Shown piece after piece: positions 1 through 4,711 of a DNA stretch of 5,715 bases; within the stretch, counting starts at the first letter, position 1; the number at the start of each line of letters is the position of its first letter. The position numbers and the translations under genes were made by a program. This DNA is from UBA6136 sp041178325 (GTDB taxonomy: Bacteria; Pseudomonadota; Gammaproteobacteria; Methylococcales; Methylococcaceae): assembly GCA_041178325.1 (NCBI GenBank), contig JBEGVN010000064.1, forward strand, positions 1 through 5,715, written 5' to 3'. The notes beneath the pieces are model-generated. The model ran no database searches, was not told the DNA's origin, and saw only the letters and a program-made list of their open reading frames with translations.

Positions 1-81
1 AAAGCCGCAGGACTTGCGGTGTTAGCCCGTGGAGAGAATGTCAGACTTGTGTCGCCAACCGGCATGAGCAATCCTCAGTGA
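1..81 (+). CDS. tnpB: TnpB/OrfB-family RNA-guided nuclease, C-terminal end only (5' part outside window)
   Basis: Reading from base 1 gives KAAGLAVLARGENVR followed by 11 more residues and a TGA stop at 79-81. The AAGLAV-x-ARGENVR stretch resembles the tail that follows the last catalytic motif and zinc finger in many IS200/IS605 TnpB proteins. TnpB is a RuvC-type nuclease guided by an RNA made from the transposon right end. The catalytic residues are not in the window, so activity cannot be judged. Support comes from what follows: a subterminal imperfect hairpin (91-110) and a TCAA end (116-119), both typical of this family. Only 26 codons are visible, so the identification rests on this short motif plus context. 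The frame is opposite in strand to the MscS-like gene that it interrupts. Confidence 0.7.
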   Translation, partial: KAAGLAVLARGENVRLVSPTGMSNPQ

Positions 82-788
82 AGCAGGAATCCTCTTCCTT
101 CAGGTAGAGGAGTAGTCAAGAACCAGCGAAACGGAATGATGTGCCTGAAAAAGAGGCCCAGGCCGCTGGGGGAATGAAACGTGTAGTTGTAAAACCCGGG
201 TGAGCCGAAGTGCAGGTAAGGCATGTCCTTGATTGCCTCGAAGAACCTCGGGATATTGGCTACGGTTTCTGCACTGAAGAGATACTTTCCTGCCTGCGGG
301 CCGGAGTCGACCCGATTGATGATGATTTCCGTTCCGGGAATCTGCCAACTGGTCTTGTGATCACGCTCCATCATCGCGGCATCGGGAATAATTGCGGCGT
401 CCGGAATCGGCAATCGATCCAGGATTTCCTTGAGCTGTGAGGAAAGTCGCCACATCGATTCCATCTTTGAGGCATCAGGAACAGCACTCAAATCCATGTA
501 CTTCGACGGGATGAGGCGGATAGCGTACATTTCCTGAAGCCCTTTTTCCTCGGAAGGGCTCGGGAAAGAGCGGCCTGACTGTCGATAGGACTCATAGACG
601 CCATGTTCACCAAGACCAATGGCATACCGCTTGTTGATCGTATCGATGAAGCCGTAGAGCGTTGACCTTGGGCTTTCCTTATTCACCGGGGCGATCGGGC
701 TGATGGCGTCCGGTTTATTGGGGCGCATGGCAAACACTGCAAGCAGTGTGAGCGCCATGGCGATCGCGTAGGTCTTGATCAAATGCAT
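75..788 (-). pseudogene. MscS-like mechanosensitive channel protein, N-terminal part, truncated by IS insertion
   Basis: The visible frame encodes 237 residues. Residues 5-21 are hydrophobic, consistent with a signal peptide or membrane anchor. The region SPRSTLYGFIDTINKRYA (39-56), SSQLKEILDRLPIP (116-129) and the stretch from IPGTEI (150-155) through SGPQAGKYLFSAETV (162-176) resemble the extracytoplasmic N-terminal domain in front of large MscS-family channels. The transmembrane helices and the pore-forming MscS domain are missing. The frame ends at 75 only because it runs into the transposon: residues up to F223 appear native, and the last 14 (from LTTPLPEG) are encoded by the IS end. Family members are usually much longer, so the gene is broken unless the remainder lies beyond the IS. 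The start ATG at 786-788 has no strong ribosome-binding site; M11 is an alternative. The MscS assignment is by pattern recognition. Confidence 0.65.
91..110 (+). repeat. Subterminal hairpin of the IS right end
   Basis: CCTCT (91-95) pairs with AGAGG (106-110), then T96 faces T105 as a mismatch, and CCT (97-99) can pair with AGG (102-104). This is an imperfect palindrome with an internal unpaired T, the kind of structure that Y1 transposases recognise on single-stranded DNA. It lies 5 nt before the putative TCAA cleavage tetranucleotide. The same bases would form the stem next to the guide in the omega RNA. Confidence 0.65.
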
Positions 789-966
789 GGTCTTTTGACC
801 GTTTATGAGGGAAAGCGGAAGCTATTCTGTTTCTTTGAGGGGGCTTGTGTGCAAGGTCTTGGAGAATGACCGGCTTCACCCTTGCGCTATCAAAGAGAAG
901 GTATCTCATCACCAAGGAAAGACGCTAGCAAAAGAGAGGTTATGTCGACGTGAATGGCTTTTTTTA

Positions 967-981
967 TTTCGATGTTTCGAT
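967..981 (+). promoter_or_regulatory. Candidate arsR operator/promoter region
   Basis: A tandem direct repeat, TTTCGAT (967-973) and TTTCGAT (975-981), lies 12 nt before the arsR start codon. ArsR repressors usually bind imperfect inverted repeats that overlap their own promoter, so a direct repeat here is only a candidate. An ATTAAA at 980-985 could act as a -10 element, which would put transcription start very near the ATG and give an almost leaderless message, but no convincing -35 sequence was found. Confidence 0.3.
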
Positions 982-993
982 TAAAGTAGAAGT

Positions 994-1287
994 ATGGAAA
1001 CGCAAGATATCGTTGTAGCTCTATCCGCCCTTGCACAATCCAGTCGGCTTGCGATTTTTCGTCTGTTGGTGCAGGCAGGCAAGGCGGGGATGCCAGCGGG
1101 AAAGATTGCCGAAACCCTAGAAATCCCGCCTTCGTCGTTGTCCTTTCATCTCAAGGAGCTGGTCCATGCCGGGATGATCCTTCAAAAGCAGGAAGGGCGC
1201 TTTCTAATCTATTCTGCTAATTACGCTCGAATGAATGCGGTGTTGAGCTATCTCACCGACAACTGCTGTAACGGGAAATCCTGCTGA
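994..1287 (+). CDS. arsR: ArsR/SmtB-family arsenite-responsive repressor, C-terminal cysteine type
   Basis: A 97-residue winged-helix repressor of usual ArsR length. The N-terminal half has ALAQSSRLAIFRLLVQAG (12-29), the helix-turn-helix segment PAGKIAETLEIPPSSLSFHL (34-53) and the wing EGRFLIYSA (67-75). It lacks the classical CVC metal site in the DNA-binding helix. Instead it has C91, C92 and C97 at the extreme C terminus (NCCNGKSC), as in Acidithiobacillus ferrooxidans ArsR, where C95, C96 and C102 bind As(III). Binding of arsenite should release DNA and induce the operon. It is the first gene, 20 nt before arsI, and the ribosome-binding site is weak (purines in AAGTAGAAG). The family and position are clear; the ligand is inferred from the cysteines and neighbours. 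Confidence 0.93.
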   Translation: METQDIVVALSALAQSSRLAIFRLLVQAGKAGMPAGKIAETLEIPPSSLSFHLKELVHAGMILQKQEGRFLIYSANYARMNAVLSYLTDNCCNGKSC

Positions 1288-1307
1288 ATATTTTTCGGAG
1301 AAAACTT

Positions 1308-1754
1308 ATGAAACGCATGCACATTCATCTTAGCGTGGATGACCTTAGTGCCAATATTCGCTTCTATTCGGCCCTTTTTGAAAGTGAGCCTTCGGTTGTC
1401 CATTCGGACTATGCCAAATGGATGCTGGAAGATCCCAAGGTGAACTTTGCGATTTCCGCCCGTGGCGCCCCGAAAGGTCTGGATCACCTCGGAATCCAGG
1501 TGGAATCGGATCCTGAACTCTCAGAAATAGAGGTTCGTCTCACGAAGGCAGCGCTCCCTGTCGTTGAACAAAAGGGGGAGGCCTGTTGCTATGCCGAATC
1601 CGATAAGTACTGGACGCAGGATCCGCAGGGGATCCCCTGGGAAGCTTTTCACTCGCTGGGATCGATTCCGGTTTTTGGTGAAAAGCCGCAAGCTCCGGTG
1701 ACGGAGGAAAAAAGCGCGTGCTGTGCGCCTGCTCTCAATGGCGGCTGTTGTTAA
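1308..1754 (+). CDS. arsI: ArsI-type C-As lyase (VOC/glyoxalase fold, formerly CadI)
   Basis: The 148-residue product is a vicinal-oxygen-chelate protein. ArsI enzymes use Fe(II) and oxygen to cut the carbon-arsenic bond of trivalent methylarsenite and trivalent aromatic arsenicals, releasing As(III). Visible signatures are HIHLSVDDL near the start (H5 or H7 as metal ligand), LDHLGIQV (H60), the vicinal cysteine pair C93-C94 in EACCYAESDKYWTQDPQG that binds the organoarsenical, and E112 in PWEAFH as the last metal ligand. These match the His-His-Glu plus CC pattern of characterised ArsI. A tail with two more Cys pairs (ACCAP and GGCC, residues 138-139 and 147-148) may hold As(III). The start is preceded by GGAG at 1297-1300. 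Older annotations call such genes cadmium-induced protein CadI; the ars context favours ArsI. Confidence 0.9.
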   Translation: MKRMHIHLSVDDLSANIRFYSALFESEPSVVHSDYAKWMLEDPKVNFAISARGAPKGLDHLGIQVESDPELSEIEVRLTKAALPVVEQKGEACCYAESDKYWTQDPQGIPWEAFHSLGSIPVFGEKPQAPVTEEKSACCAPALNGGCC

Positions 1755-1785
1755 TTTCTCAACCATCTCCACCTGATAGAGCATC

Positions 1786-2277
1786 ATGAGCCACGAAGTA
1801 TTGAATGTATTGGTCCTTTGCACGGGGAACTCTTGCCGAAGCGTCATGGGCGAAGCCCTGGTGACGGCTCTGGGTCAAGGGCGCTTCAAAGGTCACAGCG
1901 CCGGCAGCAAGCCGATAGGTCGCATCAACCAGGGAGCGCTGGCCACATTGGCCAGAAATCAGCTTCCCACCGAGGGCTACACCAGTAAATCCATGGAAGC
2001 GTTTCGGGATCAGCCGATCGATATCCTGCTATCGGTCTGTGATTCGGCCGGTCAGGAACCGTGCCCGGTATTTCTGGGTCCTGCCATTCGAGCGCACTGG
2101 GGGGTTGAAGATCCGGGTCATATGGAAGGGACCCCTGAGGAAATCATTGCCGCATTTGACCAGACCTTCGATATTTTGAGGCGCCGGGTCGAAGCCATGG
2201 TCGCACTGCCAATGGCAGGCATGAGCAAGGATGAAATTGCAGCTGAACTTCAGCGCATTGGCAACACGATCAGATAG
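1786..2277 (+). CDS. arsC: Arsenate reductase, LMW-phosphatase type
   Basis: A 163-residue cytoplasmic enzyme that reduces As(V) to As(III) for export. The N terminus carries the phosphatase-like P-loop LCTGNSCRS, a CX5R motif with C12 as the nucleophile and R18. LSVCDSAGQEPCPVFLG supplies C85 and C93, the likely redox pair that completes the cysteine cascade, followed by HWGVEDP (104-110), a conserved segment in which the aspartate is expected to be the general acid. Reducing power would come from thioredoxin, by analogy with S. aureus pI258 ArsC. At 163 residues it is longer than pI258 ArsC; the C-terminal helix extends beyond the core. It lies 31 nt after arsI and 13 nt before acr3. No strong Shine-Dalgarno sequence precedes the ATG (AGAG at 1777-1780 at best). 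Confidence 0.93.
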   Translation: MSHEVLNVLVLCTGNSCRSVMGEALVTALGQGRFKGHSAGSKPIGRINQGALATLARNQLPTEGYTSKSMEAFRDQPIDILLSVCDSAGQEPCPVFLGPAIRAHWGVEDPGHMEGTPEEIIAAFDQTFDILRRRVEAMVALPMAGMSKDEIAAELQRIGNTIR

Positions 2278-2290
2278 GACGAGGGACCCT

Positions 2291-3358
2291 GTGAACTCCA
2301 AACCGCCTCAATCACCAGCACCCAAAAAAATGAGCTTTTTCGACCGCTATCTTTCGGTCTGGGTAGGCCTTTGCATGGTTGTTGGAGTCCTTGCTGGAAA
2401 AGGGCTTCCCGAGCCGATTGCCGCACTTCGGACCCAGGAAATTCATGGCATCAATCTTCCGATTGCCGTCCTGATCTGGCTCATGATCTATCCCATGATG
2501 CTCAAGGTCGATTTTGCCTCGGTGATCGGCGCAGGGAGGAACCCCAGGGGACTCCTTGTCACCCTGCTGGTCAACTGGCTGGTCAAGCCCTTCAGCATGG
2601 CATTCCTGGGATGGCTCTTCTTCAAGCACCTCTTTGTTCCTTTTATCGGGCCGGAGGCTGCTGATCAGTACATCGCAGGGACTATCATTCTGGCTGCAGC
2701 GCCATGTACGGCCATGGTTTTTGTGTGGAGTTATCTTACCGACGGAGATCCTGGCTATACCCTAGTGCAAGTGGCCGTGAATGACCTCATCATGCTCGTG
2801 GCTTTTGCACCTCTCGTGACCTGGCTTGTGACAGGGACTTCGAGTTTGACCGTTCCCTTTGATGTCCTTCTTTATTCGGTCGTGATTTTCATTGTCATTC
2901 CGCTGACTTTGGGCGTCTTGACCCGTTCTCTCCTGGTCAAAGTAAAAGGTCGGCGATGGTTTGAGGATGCCTTTCTTACCACGCTTCACCCGGTTGCGAT
3001 CAGCGCGCTTCTTGCGACACTTGTCCTCATTTTTGCCTTCCAGGCCAATAATCTCGTTGGCAAGGGATTGCATGTGGCCCTGATCGCTGTCCCAATCATC
3101 ATCCAGGTCTACTTCAATTCATCTTTAGCCTATGGGCTGATGAAGCTTCTCGATGTTCCTTACGGGATCGCTGCACCCGGCGCCTTGATTGGGGCAAGCA
3201 ACTTCTTTGAGCTCGCTGTCGCGACTGCCATCGCACTTTATGGCCCTGAATCCGGGGCTGCTCTGGCAACGGTCGTAGGGGTTCTGGTGGAAGTCCCGGT
3301 CATGTTGTCAGTTTGTGCGCTTTGCAATCGCACACGGGGCTGGTTTCGGGCAGGATAG
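2291..3358 (+). CDS. acr3: Acr3 arsenite efflux permease
   Basis: A polytopic inner-membrane carrier of the BART superfamily, probably with ten membrane helices, that exports As(OH)3 using the membrane potential. Family marks are FDRYLSVWVGLCMVVGVLAG (17-36), LIWLMIYPMMLKVDF (61-75), the essential cysteine C139 in AAAPCTAMVFVWSYLTDGDP, NDLIMLVAFAP (164-174), GASNFFELAVATAIALYG (301-318) and the final VLVEVPVML (331-339) with E334. The GTG start at 2291 is chosen because GAGGGA (2281-2286) lies just upstream; this gives 355 residues. An in-frame ATG at 2231 would overlap arsC by 47 nt and add residues unlike the family. M14 (ATG 2330) is a second alternative. Acr3 is independent of the ArsA ATPase, and none is present here. 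It is the last gene of the operon. Confidence 0.95.
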   Translation: MNSKPPQSPAPKKMSFFDRYLSVWVGLCMVVGVLAGKGLPEPIAALRTQEIHGINLPIAVLIWLMIYPMMLKVDFASVIGAGRNPRGLLVTLLVNWLVKPFSMAFLGWLFFKHLFVPFIGPEAADQYIAGTIILAAAPCTAMVFVWSYLTDGDPGYTLVQVAVNDLIMLVAFAPLVTWLVTGTSSLTVPFDVLLYSVVIFIVIPLTLGVLTRSLLVKVKGRRWFEDAFLTTLHPVAISALLATLVLIFAFQANNLVGKGLHVALIAVPIIIQVYFNSSLAYGLMKLLDVPYGIAAPGALIGASNFFELAVATAIALYGPESGAALATVVGVLVEVPVMLSVCALCNRTRGWFRAG

Positions 3359-3369
3359 CCGCTCAAAAC

Positions 3370-3394
3370 AAGCCCGGTTTGATCTACCGGGCTT
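3370..3394 (+). terminator. Putative intrinsic terminator of the ars operon
   Basis: AAGCCCGGT (3370-3378) pairs perfectly with ACCGGGCTT (3386-3394) around the 7-nt loop TTGATCT, starting 11 nt after the acr3 stop codon. The 9-bp GC-rich stem is strong, but the T-tract is short (TTT then CC), so termination may be incomplete. Confidence 0.6.
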
Positions 3395-3574
3395 TCCATG
3401 CGGTGAATAGCCGAGTTTGGCTCCCCGTTTGCGATTGACCTGAATCTGTGACTGGTTGTATCGACCGGGAAAGTGACCTTGCGGCTCCCTTTTCTTCGGT
3501 ATTGGATTTTCGACAACTTGAGCTACACCAGCAGGCTCAGACGCCGTAATTCAAAGCATGTTCCCTCCCTTGAC

Positions 3575-3590
3575 ATCGAGAAAGAATAAA
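3575..3590 (+). repeat. 16-bp direct repeat, copy 1
   Basis: ATCGAGAAAGAATAAA. It matches the copy at 3688-3703 in 15 of 16 positions, in the same orientation, 113 bp apart. It could be a protein-binding site or a recombination remnant; no known family motif was recognised. Confidence 0.6.
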
Positions 3591-3610
3591 CCAATCAAGC
3601 GGTTGCGAAG

Positions 3611-3638
3611 GTTACAGTTGTACACAGCGTTCTGTAAC
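3611..3638. repeat. Inverted repeat GTTACAG / CTGTAAC
   Basis: GTTACAG (3611-3617) and CTGTAAC (3632-3638) form a perfect 7-bp inverted repeat around 14 nt. No T-tract follows, so a binding site is more likely than a terminator. Confidence 0.45.
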
Positions 3639-3657
3639 TGCCTGATTTCTCGTACAA

Positions 3658-3671
3658 GGCCAAAACTGGCC
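3658..3671. repeat. Short hairpin GGCCA-aaac-TGGCC
   Basis: A 5-bp stem (3658-3662 with 3667-3671) and a 4-nt loop, followed by an A-rich stretch. It stands at the left edge of the A/T-rich tract. The stem is short, so the call is weak. Confidence 0.35.
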
Positions 3672-3687
3672 GAAAAAACAATTTAAT

Positions 3688-3703
3688 ATCGAGAAAGAAC
3701 AAA
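3688..3703 (+). repeat. 16-bp direct repeat, copy 2
   Basis: ATCGAGAAAGAACAAA, differing from copy 1 (3575-3590) only by C for T at position 13. It lies inside the A/T-rich tract that precedes the DnaA-box cluster. Confidence 0.6.
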
Positions 3704-3749
3704 GAGTTATAGGTTGTATAAAAAATGGTCAATCTGGTGGGGAGGCCAT

Positions 3750-3808
3750 GAACCATCCCCATTCACAGGGAAATCCACAGGGTTATCCACAGATATTGTG
3801 GATGGTTC
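3750..3808. repeat. 9-bp inverted repeat bracketing the DnaA-box array
   Basis: GAACCATCC (3750-3758) and GGATGGTTC (3800-3808) are perfect reverse complements 41 nt apart and enclose the tandem 12-bp units; the right arm overlaps the inverted DnaA-like box. Such an arrangement could allow cruciform formation or mark an operator. Confidence 0.55.
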
Positions 3809-3910
3809 GTCATCCCTGAAGCGTTGTTCACCGATCTGCCGCGCCATCCGATTCAGTTGGAGAGGGCCGGGATGCCGAGGATTTGACTAGGCATTCATAC
3901 GGATAAAAGC

Positions 3911-3937
3911 CATTGAAAATGTCGCCTAACCTCATGG
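3911..3937 (+). promoter_or_regulatory. Possible heat-shock (sigma-32-like) promoter
   Basis: CATTGAAA (3911-3918) and CCTCATGG (3930-3937) resemble the heat-shock -35 (CTTGAAA) and -10 (CCCCATNT) elements, separated by 11 nt, which is slightly short. It would start transcription inside or just before the palindrome upstream of the DUF2934 gene, and heat induction would suit the hsp20 gene downstream. A conventional alternative is TTGACT (3883-3888) with a TAAAAG at 3904-3909, also badly spaced. Confidence 0.3.
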
Positions 3938-3943
3938 GTCTCT

Positions 3944-3957
3944 ACGGGAGCTCCCGT
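3944..3957. repeat. 14-bp perfect palindrome upstream of the DUF2934-hsp20 pair
   Basis: ACGGGAGCTCCCGT is its own reverse complement, centred on a SacI-type GAGCTC. It ends 8 nt before the Shine-Dalgarno sequence. Outer GGGT (3936-3939) and ACCC (3961-3964) could extend it into a longer interrupted RNA stem next to the ribosome-binding site. It may be a dimeric repressor site or part of a 5' leader structure. Confidence 0.5.
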
Positions 3958-3978
3958 TTCACCCCTAAAGGAGGTTTT

Positions 3979-4203
3979 ATGCGTCAACGTGAATCCGTTT
4001 CTCACAAACCCAACGGTGGTTTCAATCCCATTCTTTCCAATGATCAATCGATGACGCGTGAGTGCCGAATTGCCGAGGCGGCTTATTTCATCGCGGAATC
4101 GCGCGGGTTTGAAGGGGACCATGCCCTTGATGACTGGCTTCAGGCGGAATCACTCATCGATCACGCGAAGGATGCTCGATCTGCTGATCTGCTCCAACTC
4201 TAA
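3979..4203 (+). CDS. DUF2934-domain small protein
   Basis: A 74-residue soluble protein. The core RIAEAAYFIAESRGFEGDHA continuing to LDDWLQAE (about residues 34-61) is the recognisable DUF2934 signature: an amphipathic helix with an IAEAAY-FIAE-RGF pattern and a following DW-x-AE helix. The function of the family is unknown; members are small and often lie near stress genes. The start at 3979 is preferred over an in-frame ATG at 3913 because AAAGGAGG (3968-3973 core) stands at ideal distance, whereas the longer form has no such site and runs through the palindrome. The hsp20 start follows 35 nt after the stop codon, so the two are probably co-transcribed. The N-terminal 25 residues are polar and look disordered. 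Confidence 0.8.
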   Translation: MRQRESVSHKPNGGFNPILSNDQSMTRECRIAEAAYFIAESRGFEGDHALDDWLQAESLIDHAKDARSADLLQL

Positions 4204-4238
4204 GTCATGACGTTCGCCCCTCGTTGAAGGAGTTACAC

Positions 4239-4709
4239 ATGTCGTCAAATCACATTGAGAAAACACCCGCCGCGCCCGTCCCGTTCAGCCCTCTTGAAAC
4301 GGTTGAAAACTGGTTTGAAGAATTGGAAAACCGATTGATCGGCCCGAGGACTTACCTTTCCCCCCATCTGCCCAGCGGGTTCATTCTGAGGAGTCCGCGC
4401 ATAGACCTCATCGATCGCGAAAAGGAACTCTGTGTCAGGGCTGAACTTCCGGGTGTCGACAAGGATGACCTTTCCATCACCCTCCATGATGAAACCTTGA
4501 CCTTGCATGCAAAGGTTAATAAGGAAACCAAAGAGGAGTCCGGTACCTATTACCGGCGAGAACTCCACCATGGTGCATTCCAAAGAACCCTCCAGCTTCC
4601 GGTGCGGGTAAACCCCAAGGAAGCTAAGGCGACGTTCAAGCATGGTCTTTTGGAGTTAGTCGTTCCTAAAAACCCCGATTTCCAGCCGACCCGCGTCGAA
4701 ATCAAGTAA
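4239..4709 (+). CDS. Hsp20/alpha-crystallin family small heat-shock protein
   Basis: A 156-residue ATP-independent holdase chaperone that binds unfolding proteins in the cytoplasm, usually as large oligomers. The N-terminal arm (1-53) contains an amphipathic, aromatic stretch (VENWFEELENRL, 22-33). The alpha-crystallin domain spans about 54-144: RIDLIDREKELCVRAELPGV (54-73), DDLSITLHDETLTLHA, YYRREL (104-109), GAFQRTLQLP (112-121) and the signature ATFKHGLLEL (131-140). The tail VEI (153-155) resembles the I-x-I motif that docks neighbouring subunits. ATG 4239 is chosen because GAAGGAG (4226-4232) sits 6 nt upstream; a TTG at 4224 would place the start before the ribosome-binding site. It is the last gene of the DUF2934 pair and converges with traU only 2 nt from its stop codon. 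Thermal or acid stress protection is the likely role. Confidence 0.95.
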   Translation: MSSNHIEKTPAAPVPFSPLETVENWFEELENRLIGPRTYLSPHLPSGFILRSPRIDLIDREKELCVRAELPGVDKDDLSITLHDETLTLHAKVNKETKEESGTYYRRELHHGAFQRTLQLPVRVNPKEAKATFKHGLLELVVPKNPDFQPTRVEIK

Positions 4710-4711
4710 GA

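Larger units (their letters stand above)
1..119 (+). mobile_element. IS200/IS605-family element, right end
   Basis: The segment holds the tnpB 3' end, a subterminal imperfect palindrome and a terminal TCAA at 116-119, the order expected at the right end of IS200/IS605 elements, which end in TCAA in IS608. These elements move as single-stranded DNA by a Y1 transposase (TnpA), have no terminal inverted repeats and make no target duplication. The boundary is inferred from TCAA and from where the MscS-like reading frame loses family resemblance; it could be off by one or two bases. Whether a tnpA gene is present cannot be seen. Confidence 0.65.
1..135 (+). ncRNA. Putative TnpB omega RNA (reRNA): scaffold from the IS right end plus guide
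   Basis: In the IS200/IS605 family, the RNA used by TnpB overlaps the tnpB 3' end, continues through the right end and takes its guide of about 16 nt from flanking host DNA. Here that predicts a scaffold ending near base 119 and a guide starting near 120 (GAACCAGCGAAACGGA), antisense to the MscS-like gene. The 5' limit lies outside the window and the 3' limit is inferred. No covariance search was possible, so this is a prediction from position and family knowledge. Confidence 0.5.
3671..3808. other. Candidate replication origin: A/T-rich tract plus DnaA-box array
   Basis: An A/T-rich stretch (about 3671-3730) is followed by three units at an exact 12-bp period: ATTCACAGGGAA (3761-3772), ATCCACAGGGTT (3773-3784) and ATCCACAGATAT (3785-3796). 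The third unit, with its preceding TT, contains a perfect consensus DnaA box, TTATCCACA (3783-3791). Boxes at 3759-3767 and 3771-3779 match 7 of 9 positions, as does an inverted box at 3797-3805. ATCCACA (3785-3791) and TGTGGAT (3797-3803) also form an inverted repeat. A DNA-unwinding stretch beside regularly spaced DnaA boxes is the usual architecture of bacterial origins, including plasmid oriV. No rep or dnaA gene is present in the window, so function is inferred. Confidence 0.45.
3395..3912. other. Noncoding interval with repeats and origin-like elements
   Basis: About 520 bp without a convincing gene. It contains two copies of a 16-bp repeat, two short inverted repeats, an A/T-rich tract (3671-3730), a cluster of DnaA-box-like units and a 9-bp inverted repeat, each listed separately. 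An unclosed frame on the - strand (3308-3550) has no start codon and a stop directly before it. Nothing resembling a tRNA or a known RNA could be supported. A TTGACA at 3570-3575 has no suitable -10 element at 16-18 nt. Confidence 0.6.

Noticed and set aside
789..800. GGTC-TTTT-GACC hairpin before the MscS-like start
   Set aside because: Only a 4-bp stem, with no sign of terminator or operator function; likely chance.
1308..1754. Cadmium-induced protein CadI
   Set aside because: The His/His/Glu ligands plus the C93-C94 pair in an ars operon fit ArsI; CadI is an older name for the same family.
2231..2290. Upstream ATG extension of acr3 overlapping arsC
   Set aside because: It would add 20 residues without membrane or family character and overlap arsC by 47 nt, while a GTG at 2291 has a good GAGGGA ribosome-binding site.
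3505..3535. Resemblance on the - strand to a tRNA 5' end (GCTGGTGTAGCTCAAG)
   Set aside because: No matching acceptor stem, anticodon arm or T-arm sequence follows, so a tRNA or tRNA-derived attachment site cannot be supported.
3570..3600. TTGACA as the -35 element of a promoter
   Set aside because: No -10-like hexamer lies at 16-18 nt; AATAAA at 3585-3590 is only 9 nt away, and no gene starts downstream.
3761..3796. CRISPR-like array
   Set aside because: The 12-bp units are directly adjacent with no spacers and match DnaA boxes, so they are not CRISPR repeats.
4245..4643. 132-codon - strand frame opposite hsp20
   Set aside because: It is a shadow of the alpha-crystallin coding region; the sense strand carries all conserved motifs.
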